Positions 1 to 5,854 of a stretch of DNA of 6,858 nucleotides are shown here, piece after piece. This DNA is from Clostridia bacterium (GTDB lineage: Bacteria; Bacillota; Clostridia; Oscillospirales; CAG-272), in NCBI GenBank assembly GCA_900753295.1, contig CAADYQ010000016.1, forward strand, positions 1-6,858. The letters are read 5' to 3'. Position numbers and translations under genes: made by a program. The notes beneath the pieces were generated by a model, which saw nothing but the letters and a program-made list of their open reading frames with translations, did not search any database and was not told the DNA's origin. Each line of letters opens with the position of its first letter. The stretch's first letter is position 1.

Positions 1-1227
1 GGTGCCGCCGGTATGATGACTGCCGCCACTGCCGCAAGGCTCGGTGCGGCGGTCACTCTTTTTGAACGCGAGGAAAAACGAGGGCGCAAGCTCGGCATAA
101 CGGGCAAGGGCAGGTGCAATGTCACCAACGACTGCACACGTGACGAATTCCTTGAAAATATTCCCGGCAATCCCCGATTTATGTTCGCGTCGTTCGCGGC
201 GTTTCCGCCGCGTGCCGTGATGGAATATTTCGAAGGTCTCGGCGTTCCGCTCAAAGTGGAGCGCGGCAGGAGGGTCTTTCCGGTCTCCGACAGGGCGGGG
301 GATATAGTGTTTGCGCTTGCACGCGAAAACGACGCGGCGGGCTGCCGCACGGTCCACGCCCGCGTGAGCGCCGTCACACGCCTTCCGGACGGCGGATTTG
401 CAGTCGAATGCTCCGGCGCCGTGCGTAAATTCGACCGTGTTGTCATAGCTACCGGAGGCATGTCTTACCCGCGCACCGGCTCGACGGGCGACGGGTACCG
501 CTTCGCGCGCGAGCTGGGACACACCGTAACGCCGCTCCGACCTTCACTCGTGCCGATAGAATCTTCTCATCCTCTTTGCCGCGAGGCGATGGGGCTGACG
601 CTGAAAAACGTTACGCTCGATGTGTACGAGCAGGGAAGAAAAAAGCCGGTATATTCCGAGCTTGGAGAGCTGCTGTTTACGCATTTCGGGCTTTCCGGAC
701 CGCTCGCGCTCTCGGCGTCCGCGGCAATGCGTCACGCAGGCGAGGTTTTGTATGAGGCAGTGATAGACCTGAAGCCCGCGCTTGACGAAAAAACGCTTGA
801 CCGCAGGATAGTCTCCGATTTTGAAAAATACAGTAACCGCGATTTTGCAAATGCGCTCGGCGGTCTTCTTCCGCAAAAGCTGATCGCGCCGTTTGTGGCG
901 CTTACCGGAATATCTCCGACAAAAAAAGTGAATTCGCTAACACGCGCCGAACGCGCGTCCGTCGTGGCGCATATGAAGGGGATGAGGATCCCGCTTTCGG
1001 GGCTTCGTCCGATAGAGGAAGCCGTCATAACCTCGGGCGGCGTTTCAATACGTGAGATCGATCCGCACACGATGGAGTCAAAACTCGTCCCGGGACTTTT
1101 CTTCGCCGGTGAGATAATAGATGTGGACGGCTACACGGGCGGCTACAATCTCCAGATAGCGTGGTCTACCGGTCATGCCGCAGGTATTGCCGCGGCAGAT
1201 GCGGGGAATAATATATCCGGGTCATGA
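1..1227 (+). CDS. HI0933/YhiN-family FAD-dependent oxidoreductase (5' end cut by window edge)
   Basis: The reading frame is open from base 1, and the first residues (GAAG) are the end of a dinucleotide-binding GxGxxG loop. The true start therefore lies only about ten residues upstream, and the ATG at 13 is not the start. Family signatures are all present: a GITGKGRCNVTN motif near residues 28-39, an ATGGMSYPRTGSTGDGY block near 148-164, PSLVPIE near 180, and the C-terminal TSGGVSIREID, TMESK, GLFFAGEIIDVDG and GGYNLQIAWSTG blocks near 342-388 (numbered from base 1). About 408 residues are visible, the usual family length. Members bind FAD and are predicted cytoplasmic reductases or oxidases. 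Databases name them HI0933-like, YhiN or 'aminoacetone oxidase family', and BaiN of bile-acid-converting clostridia belongs here. The substrate cannot be read from sequence, so I give no gene symbol. In Clostridia this gene often precedes cmk, as here. No terminator is visible after it. Confidence 0.93.
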   Translation, partial: GAAGMMTAATAARLGAAVTLFEREEKRGRKLGITGKGRCNVTNDCTRDEFLENIPGNPRFMFASFAAFPPRAVMEYFEGLGVPLKVERGRRVFPVSDRAGDIVFALARENDAAGCRTVHARVSAVTRLPDGGFAVECSGAVRKFDRVVIATGGMSYPRTGSTGDGYRFARELGHTVTPLRPSLVPIESSHPLCREAMGLTLKNVTLDVYEQGRKKPVYSELGELLFTHFGLSGPLALSASAAMRHAGEVLYEAVIDLKPALDEKTLDRRIVSDFEKYSNRDFANALGGLLPQKLIAPFVALTGISPTKKVNSLTRAERASVVAHMKGMRIPLSGLRPIEEAVITSGGVSIREIDPHTMESKLVPGLFFAGEIIDVDGYTGGYNLQIAWSTGHAAGIAAADAGNNISGS

Positions 1228-1365
1228 TGAAACATAAATGAAAATAAATGTATGCGCTGTTGTACGCCTGTATTGAATACACGCCGACACAGTCGCGCTT
1301 TGTAAACAAAATGTAAACAAGGCGGCGAATGTGCAAAAAAGCCTGCCGAAAAGGAGTCTTATATA
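1228..1365. other. Intergenic spacer upstream of cmk
   Basis: This gap lies between the flavoprotein stop and the cmk start. I could not find a convincing -35/-10 pair or a U-tailed terminator, so whether cmk has its own promoter or is read through from upstream is open. It contains the palindrome TGTATTGAATACA (1269-1281) and two copies of TGTAAACAA (1301-1309 and 1312-1320). The second group can also fold as RNA: CGCTTTGT (1296-1303) pairs with ACAAGGCG (1317-1324), including one G-U pair, around a 13-base loop. The TATAAT at 1362-1367 overlaps the cmk start codon and is not treated as a -10 box. Confidence 0.5.
1301..1320 (+). repeat. Two TGTAAACAA direct repeats, 11 bp apart
   Basis: Identical 9-base units lie at 1301-1309 and 1312-1320. 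Their 11-base period would place both on the same face of the helix, as for paired protein-binding sites. They sit about 30 bases upstream of the cmk Shine-Dalgarno site in the only sizeable gap before the operon. An operator role is inference; an AT-rich coincidence or an RNA stem are the alternatives. Confidence 0.3.
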
Positions 1366-1368
1366 ATG
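1351..1368 (+). promoter_or_regulatory. Ribosome binding site of cmk
   Basis: AAGGAG at 1351-1356 lies 9 bases before the ATG at 1366. It fixes the cmk start, and the protein begins with the expected short beta strand leading into the P-loop. Confidence 0.85.
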
Positions 1369-2061
1369 ATACACATTGCAATCGACGGTCCGAGCGGAGC
1401 GGGTAAAAGCTCGCTGGCAAAAGGACTTGCCGCAAGGCTGGGGATCAACTATCTTGATACCGGAGCGCTTTACCGCACGGTGGGATATGCGGCGCGTGAG
1501 CGCGGTATCCGTCCGGATGACAGAAAAGCTGTGGCGGAAATGCTCGGCTCCGTCAGTGTTGAGGCGGTCTTTGAAAACGGAAAGCAGATGATGTATCTTG
1601 ACGGCAAGCCGCTCGGTGATGCGATAAGACAGCACGAGATATCATCATACGCTTCTGCCGTATCCGCGATCCCTGAGGTGCGTGCGTTTCTTCTTGAAAC
1701 ACAGCGTGATATTGCCCGCCGTGAAAGCGTGGTCATGGACGGCCGCGATATCGGTACCGTGATAATGCCCGATGCCGATATAAAGATATTCCTTGTCGCT
1801 TCCGCCGAGGAGCGCGCCGAAAGAAGAAGACGCGAGCTTGAGGAGCGCGGGATAACCGAGAGCTACGAAAAGATCCTTGCCGATATCCGTGAGCGCGACC
1901 GGCGCGACAGCGAGCGCGATATCGCGCCGCTTCGTCCCGCAGAGGACGCTATAATGCTCGACAATTCGGGCTTTACGCCGGAAATGAGCGTTGATGCCGC
2001 CATGCGGATGATACGTGAACGCGGGATCGCCACTGAATGCGGGGAGGACTCCGTAGGATGA
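1366..2061 (+). CDS. cmk: (d)CMP kinase (cytidylate kinase)
   Basis: The 231-residue product matches the usual length of bacterial cytidylate kinase, which moves a phosphate from ATP to CMP or dCMP in the cytoplasm and so feeds CTP/dCTP pools. Visible signatures are the Walker A loop GPSGAGKSS (residues 8-16), the nucleotide-monophosphate contact block YLDTGALYR (29-37), MDGRDIGT (124-131) with its conserved Arg and Asp, the Arg-rich lid around ERAERRRRELEERG (about 150-163), and the C-terminal RDRRDSERDIAPLRPAEDAIMLDNSG block. The start is set by the AAGGAG site nine bases upstream. The stop overlaps the plsC start (ATGA at 2058-2061), so plsC is probably translated in part by ribosomes finishing cmk. 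In Clostridia cmk is regularly followed by plsC and ispH-rpsA. I see nothing unusual in the protein. Confidence 0.97.
   Translation: MIHIAIDGPSGAGKSSLAKGLAARLGINYLDTGALYRTVGYAARERGIRPDDRKAVAEMLGSVSVEAVFENGKQMMYLDGKPLGDAIRQHEISSYASAVSAIPEVRAFLLETQRDIARRESVVMDGRDIGTVIMPDADIKIFLVASAEERAERRRRELEERGITESYEKILADIRERDRRDSERDIAPLRPAEDAIMLDNSGFTPEMSVDAAMRMIRERGIATECGEDSVG
2041..2060 (+). promoter_or_regulatory. Ribosome binding site and ATGA overlap setting the plsC start
   Basis: GGGGAGG at 2041-2047 lies 10 bases before the ATG at 2058 and is embedded in the last codons of cmk. It favours the ATG at 2058 over the in-frame ATG at 2037, which has no such site. The A of the start precedes the TGA of cmk, giving the 4-base ATGA overlap typical of coupled genes. 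Confidence 0.8.
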
Positions 2062-2690
2062 AAAGCAGATTTTATGCCGTTGCGCACTTTCTCTTTGCAT
2101 GGCTGGCGCGTGTTATATTTCTTGTTTTTCCGAAGGGAAGAAAAAACGAGCCGCGCATTTCCGACGGACCGTATGTTGTATGCGCCAATCATATGTCGGC
2201 GATAGACCCGATAATCATATGTGCCGCAACGCGGCGTCAGCAACCGCGGTATATGGCAAAAAAGGAGCTGTTCAGCGTTCCCGTCCTTGCGCCGTGCATA
2301 AAAGCGCTCGGCGCTTACCCGGTGGATCGCTCGGGCGCCGATGCCGGCGTTGTGCTTAAGACCGTTCATATGCTTGAGAACGGCTATTCGGTCGGAATGT
2401 TCCCGCAGGGAACACGCCGTCCCGGAGTCGATCCCGCCACTACGCCCGTAAGAAGCGGAGTGGGTTTCATCTGCTCGCACGCCCATGCGCAGGTGCTGCC
2501 GGTATATCTTAAGGTCAGGGGCAACAAAATGGGCTTTCTGCGTCCCGTGAGAGTCATTATCGGAAAGCCGATACCTTACGAGGAGTACACCGGCGGCGGT
2601 GAGCGTGAGGGCGACGCCGCATATATTTCAAAATATATCTTCTCGCGTATATGCGAGCTGGGAAGCGAAAGCGCCGGAAAAGCAAAATGA
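2058..2690 (+). CDS. plsC: 1-acyl-sn-glycerol-3-phosphate acyltransferase (PlsC family)
   Basis: The 210-residue product is a lysophosphatidic acid acyltransferase. It adds the second acyl chain to make phosphatidic acid, the precursor of membrane phospholipids, at the inner face of the cytoplasmic membrane. The N-terminus (residues 7-24) is hydrophobic and would anchor the protein. Acyltransferase motif I is NHMSAID, with the catalytic pair His45 and Asp50. Motif II-like sequence GAYPVDRSGAD spans 85-95. Motif III is FPQGTRRPG (115-123), with Gln117 where many family members carry Glu. VLPVYLKV near 150 fits motif IV. I place the start at 2058 because of the GGGGAGG site and the overlap with cmk. 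The stop overlaps the next start (ATGA at 2687-2690). The acyl donor (acyl-CoA, acyl-ACP or acyl-phosphate) cannot be told from sequence. Confidence 0.92.
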   Translation: MKSRFYAVAHFLFAWLARVIFLVFPKGRKNEPRISDGPYVVCANHMSAIDPIIICAATRRQQPRYMAKKELFSVPVLAPCIKALGAYPVDRSGADAGVVLKTVHMLENGYSVGMFPQGTRRPGVDPATTPVRSGVGFICSHAHAQVLPVYLKVRGNKMGFLRPVRVIIGKPIPYEEYTGGGEREGDAAYISKYIFSRICELGSESAGKAK

Positions 2691-4747
2691 ATTATAAATT
2701 TGAAAAGAACTTCCCGGAGGGCGGATTCGTCCGCGTTGCCGGAAGCGCGGGCTTTTGCTTCGGCGTCAGACGTGCGACCGAATGCGTCAGCCGCGCCATA
2801 AAGGAAAAAAAGCCGGGCGATAAGCTCTTTACTCTCGGAAAGCTGATACATAACGACACATACCTTGCGCGGCTTGCAGCCGAGGGCGTTGAGGTGATAT
2901 CTGAGACGGATATACCCGCGGCGGCTGTCGCAAGCGATGCGTGCGGCGGCGAGACGACGGTTTTTATCCGTGCGCACGGTATCACGCGCGAGACCGAGGA
3001 GATGCTTGCCGGGGCGGCAAGGGAACACCCTCATTTTCACTATGTTGACTGCACATGTCCGTATGTCAGAAAGATACACCGCATAGCGGCGGAGAATTCC
3101 GGCGAGGGACGTGAATTTATACTTATAGGCTCTGCGGACCATCCCGAGGTTCGCGGGATAATGAGTTATTTTACCGGGGAGAAGCACGCGTGTGCGACCG
3201 CAGATGAACTCCTTTCTTCCATTAAAAATAAAGAAATGGTGAAGGATGTAAACACGGTTCAAATAATGGCGGCTCAAACCACTCAAAACGTATCCGAGTG
3301 GAAAAAAAGTTTGAAAATTATCGAAAGGCTATGTACAAACGCGATAATTTTTGATACAATATGTAATGTTACGGAGACCCGGCAGCTTGAAGCCGAAAAG
3401 CTCGGTAGGATGTGCGACCTTATGATAGTTATCGGCGGACAGGACAGTTCAAATACATCCAAACTTGCCGCGGTAACGCGCGCTGTCTGCAAAGACACCG
3501 TGCGTATCGCCGATGCACGAGAGCTTGCGGGGATAACTCCGAACGCTCACCTTAAGGTGGGAATTGTTGCCGGAGCATCAACGCCCGACGACATAATAGA
3601 GGAGGTATTCAAAACAATGAGCGAAACCAAAATCGACAAGGTTGAAATCGAAGGAGAAAACTTTGACGAAATGCTCAACTCAGCGTTCAAAACTTTAAAT
3701 ACAGGAGACACCGTTACCGGTACAGTTATCGCCATCAGCGATCAGGAAATGAAGCTTGATCTCGGCGCCAAAGTCACCGGTATACTGACCGCCGATCAGA
3801 CTACAGACGATGCTTCTGTAAAGCTGAGTGAGATGTACAAGGTCGGCGACACTATAGACGCCTTCGTCATTCGCGTAAGCGATGTGGACGGATGTGCTAT
3901 GCTGTCCAAGAAGCGCGCTGATCTTGACAAGAACTGGCATAAGATCGCAGAGGCGAAGGAGAACAACGAGACTCTTGAAGCCAATGTGACCGAGGCTGTA
4001 AAGGGCGGCGTCGTTGCAACCGTTATGGGTGCACGCGTATTCATCCCCGCCTCGCAGACCGCACTTCCCAAGGATGCTGATCTTTCTCAGCTCGTGGGCA
4101 AGAAGGTCAAATTCAAAGTCATCGAGGTCAAGCCCCAGGGCAAGACCGTTATCGGCTCCATCCGCGCCGCAGCAAGAGAAGAGCGCCGCGCTATCGAGGA
4201 CAAGTTCTGGTCCGAGATCGAGGTCGGTAAGCACTATCACGGCGTTGTTCGCGGCATGACCGATTACGGCGTGTTCGTAGACCTCGGCGGTGTTGACGGT
4301 ATGCTTCACAAAAAGGATCTTTCCTGGAAGCCCATACATAAGCCTGCCGATATCCTTAAGCTCGGTGATGAGCTTGACGTATTCGTCAAGTCCTACAACC
4401 CCGAGAAGAAGCAGATCTCCCTTGGCTACAAGACCGAGGAGACTCATCCGTGGAACGTATTCAAGTCCAAGTATCAGCTTGGTGACGAGCTTGATGTTAC
4501 CATCTCCAGCATAATGTCCTACGGTGCGTTTGCGCGCATTACCGACGATGTTGACGGTCTTATCCACGTGTCCCAGATCGCTCTGGAGCGCGTTGCCAAT
4601 CCCGCCGATGTGCTTGAGGTAGGTCAGACGGTCCGCGTAAAGATCATAAAGATCGATGACGAACAGCAGAGAGTAAGCCTTTCCATTCGCGCCATCCTCG
4701 AAGAGGAAGCCGAGAATGCCGAGGAAGCACCTGCCGACGCAGAGTAA
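2687..4747 (+). CDS. ispH-rpsA: Fused 4-hydroxy-3-methylbut-2-enyl diphosphate reductase / 30S ribosomal protein S1
   Basis: One uninterrupted 686-residue frame joins two proteins. Residues about 13-309 are IspH, the [4Fe-4S] enzyme that reduces HMBPP to IPP and DMAPP in the MEP isoprenoid pathway. Cluster cysteines are Cys24 (GFCFGV), Cys124 (DCTCPYV) and Cys226 (DTICNVT). Active-site His55 (IHN), His97 (RAHG) and His152 with Glu154 (DHPEV) are present, as are the QTT (197-199), SSNTSKL (254-260) and AGASTPD (295-301) substrate motifs, so the enzyme looks intact. After a linker of about 28 residues come four S1 RNA-binding domains at about 339-409, 428-493, 513-582 and 598-669, then an acidic tail. 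The third domain (YGVFVDLGGVDGMLH) is the most canonical. S1 helps the 30S subunit load mRNA. This fusion is known in Clostridia. The start at 2687 overlaps the plsC stop; its own SD (GGAAAAG, 2676-2682) is weak, implying coupling. An in-frame ATG at 2651 lacks an SD. An internal start at 3617 may also yield free S1. Confidence 0.96.
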   Translation: MNYKFEKNFPEGGFVRVAGSAGFCFGVRRATECVSRAIKEKKPGDKLFTLGKLIHNDTYLARLAAEGVEVISETDIPAAAVASDACGGETTVFIRAHGITRETEEMLAGAAREHPHFHYVDCTCPYVRKIHRIAAENSGEGREFILIGSADHPEVRGIMSYFTGEKHACATADELLSSIKNKEMVKDVNTVQIMAAQTTQNVSEWKKSLKIIERLCTNAIIFDTICNVTETRQLEAEKLGRMCDLMIVIGGQDSSNTSKLAAVTRAVCKDTVRIADARELAGITPNAHLKVGIVAGASTPDDIIEEVFKTMSETKIDKVEIEGENFDEMLNSAFKTLNTGDTVTGTVIAISDQEMKLDLGAKVTGILTADQTTDDASVKLSEMYKVGDTIDAFVIRVSDVDGCAMLSKKRADLDKNWHKIAEAKENNETLEANVTEAVKGGVVATVMGARVFIPASQTALPKDADLSQLVGKKVKFKVIEVKPQGKTVIGSIRAAAREERRAIEDKFWSEIEVGKHYHGVVRGMTDYGVFVDLGGVDGMLHKKDLSWKPIHKPADILKLGDELDVFVKSYNPEKKQISLGYKTEETHPWNVFKSKYQLGDELDVTISSIMSYGAFARITDDVDGLIHVSQIALERVANPADVLEVGQTVRVKIIKIDDEQQRVSLSIRAILEEEAENAEEAPADAE
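3598..3619 (+). promoter_or_regulatory. Internal ribosome binding site and in-frame ATG at the IspH/S1 junction
   Basis: AGAGGAGGT (3598-3606) is a full match to the anti-Shine-Dalgarno sequence and is followed 11 bases later by the ATG at 3617, codon 311 of the fused gene. The site lies exactly where IspH homology ends, and the protein from this ATG (MSETKIDKVE...) would be a complete four-domain S1 of 376 residues. It is a better site than the one before the fused gene's own start. Use of this start is inferred, not shown; the bases also encode IEEVF, a common IspH ending. Confidence 0.55.
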
Positions 4748-4757
4748 TTATTGACCA

Positions 4758-4796
4758 AAGGGGCAGTTGAAAACCGTGTGTTTTCAACTGCCCCTT
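4758..4796. terminator. Perfect 17-bp hairpin after ispH-rpsA (terminator-like, no U-run)
   Basis: The arm at 4758-4774 (AAGGGGCAGTTGAAAAC) is exactly complementary to the arm at 4780-4796 (GTTTTCAACTGCCCCTT), with loop CGTGT. It begins 11 bases after the S1 stop. Stem length and position suit a transcript end, but the + strand continues with TTAAAAAATG rather than a run of T. The minus-strand side has only three T (CTTTGG). It may therefore act as a weak or factor-aided terminator, or as a stable 3' end that protects the upstream mRNA. The next gene's ribosome site (4806) lies outside the stem. Confidence 0.6.
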
Positions 4797-4805
4797 AAAA
4801 AATGC

Positions 4806-4819
4806 AGGTGATGGAAATG
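4806..4819 (+). promoter_or_regulatory. Ribosome binding site selecting the 4817 start
   Basis: AGGTGAT (4806-4812) is an extended match to the anti-Shine-Dalgarno sequence. Its AGG core is 8 bases from the ATG at 4817. In-frame ATGs at 4802 and 4811 are less likely: 4802 follows only the hairpin and a run of A, and 4811 overlaps the site itself. Confidence 0.65.
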
Positions 4820-5854
4820 AATTTGAGATCAGTGTATGACAGCGTGAGCGCCGTGCTTGACGGTATAGACTTCGGTGAGCTTTATTGCGGCTTCCACAGG
4901 TACGGAATGGCGCTGTATAACGCCGACGAAGCATGTGTTGACGGAAATATGATCCCGCGACCCGATGTATTCATGGGAAATACAGCGGTAAATTACGACT
5001 GCAGATATATTGCGATATGGGATATCGATCTCGACCCGGTCGATGACCCGAAGCTCCTTGCCTATCATATGGTGCATGAGATGTTTCACTGCCACCAGTT
5101 CGCAAACGGTGAGTCAAGATATCCCGATGATCTTGCACTGCTCAACTATCCGGACGATGCGCTGAATTTTACGCGCAAATACCGTGAGGATCTTTGCCTT
5201 GCGGATGCATTAGAACACAAAAACGCCGAAAAGCTGCGCGAATTTGCCGCCATAAGAGCGCTGCGCGCGGAGACGTTTCCGGCTGCGGTGCGCGAGGAGC
5301 TCAAAACGGAAACGATAGAGGGCATGGCTGAATATGTCGGACTATGCGCCCTGCGCCGCATAGCGCCGGATAAGTTCGATTCCGTGCTTGACGGATACCT
5401 TGATATCCTGCGCGAAGACGGCGAGCTGCTATTCAACGTCAGAAAAATGTGCTATTATTCGGGCGCGGTCTTTTTCCTTTGCCTTGAAATGGCGGACATA
5501 CCTGTGCGCAACGATTTTACTGGCAGCGCCACGGCGTATGAGTCGGTATCGATCGATATTTCCGGGGTGAGCGTTGATGTCAGCCCGTCAGAGACCGTTG
5601 AGCGCGGCTTTTTGGCATACAAAAAGAAAAAAGAAGCTGCTGCCGCCGCGCACACCGCAAATTCCGCTTATACGGAATGCCGGGCGCGCATATGCGGTTA
5701 CGATCCGATGAATATGCTGCGCTCCGGCGATCTTATTTATTGCAGTCATTTTGTCTTTCTGAAATGCGGGGAAGAGATCAAGCGCATACTTTCTCCCGTT
5801 GTTCTCAAAGTCGCACCCGGATCTGACCGCGATGTCATCGGATATTACATCTGA
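4817..5854 (+). CDS. Uncharacterised HExxH zincin-like protein (putative metallopeptidase)
   Basis: I do not recognise this 345-residue protein by family. The sequence shows an HEMFHCHQ motif (residues 87-94), the HExxH zinc-binding core of zincins. About 75 residues later comes TIEGMAEYVG (166-175), whose Glu168 or Glu172 could supply the third zinc ligand, as in gluzincins where a downstream helix carries ExxxE/D. This order suggests a real metallopeptidase fold. There is no signal peptide and no clear membrane helix, so it is probably cytoplasmic. A Lys/Ala-rich stretch (KKKKEAAAAAH, near 274-284) looks like a linker before a C-terminal part of about 60 residues rich in Cys and aromatic residues. 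The start at 4817 rests on the AGGTGAT site. No promoter is evident; transcription may pass the hairpin upstream or begin inside it. The stop overlaps the convergent regulator gene by 10 bases. Substrate and role are unknown, and peptidase activity is inference. Confidence 0.8.
   Translation: MNLRSVYDSVSAVLDGIDFGELYCGFHRYGMALYNADEACVDGNMIPRPDVFMGNTAVNYDCRYIAIWDIDLDPVDDPKLLAYHMVHEMFHCHQFANGESRYPDDLALLNYPDDALNFTRKYREDLCLADALEHKNAEKLREFAAIRALRAETFPAAVREELKTETIEGMAEYVGLCALRRIAPDKFDSVLDGYLDILREDGELLFNVRKMCYYSGAVFFLCLEMADIPVRNDFTGSATAYESVSIDISGVSVDVSPSETVERGFLAYKKKKEAAAAAHTANSAYTECRARICGYDPMNMLRSGDLIYCSHFVFLKCGEEIKRILSPVVLKVAPGSDRDVIGYYI

Noticed and set aside
13..15. ATG at 13 as the start of the flavoprotein
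   Set aside because: The frame is open to base 1, and GAAG before it is part of the FAD-binding glycine loop, so the real start is upstream of the window.
1362..1367. Perfect TATAAT hexamer before cmk
   Set aside because: It overlaps the cmk ATG and would start transcription inside the gene after the ribosome site; no -35 partner fits.
2399..2413. Inverted repeat GTTCCC-GCA-GGGAAC inside plsC
   Set aside because: It falls on the codons for the conserved FPQGT motif; protein constraint is enough to explain it.
2621..2638. Palindrome ATATATTT-CA-AAATATAT inside plsC
   Set aside because: It encodes a normal stretch (YISKYI), has a 2-base loop unfit for an RNA hairpin, and is AT-only, so chance is the simplest explanation.
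1645..3286. Several antisense open frames of 150-240 codons opposite cmk, plsC and ispH
   Set aside because: The sense genes are unmistakable by motif. The antisense products show no domains and are a by-product of the GC-rich third codon positions.
3695..4567. Long antisense open frame (290 codons) opposite the S1 domains
   Set aside because: It lies entirely opposite a strongly conserved S1 coding region, has no credible ribosome site and resembles no family; codon bias of the S1 gene explains the lack of stops.
2687..4747. Possibility that the IspH-S1 fusion is an assembly error (lost stop codon)
   Set aside because: The linker is continuous and plausible, and the same fusion is a known clostridial arrangement.
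4802..4804. ATG at 4802 as the start of the zincin-like gene
   Set aside because: Only the hairpin and an A-run precede it. The AGGTGAT at 4806-4812 is correctly spaced for the ATG at 4817.
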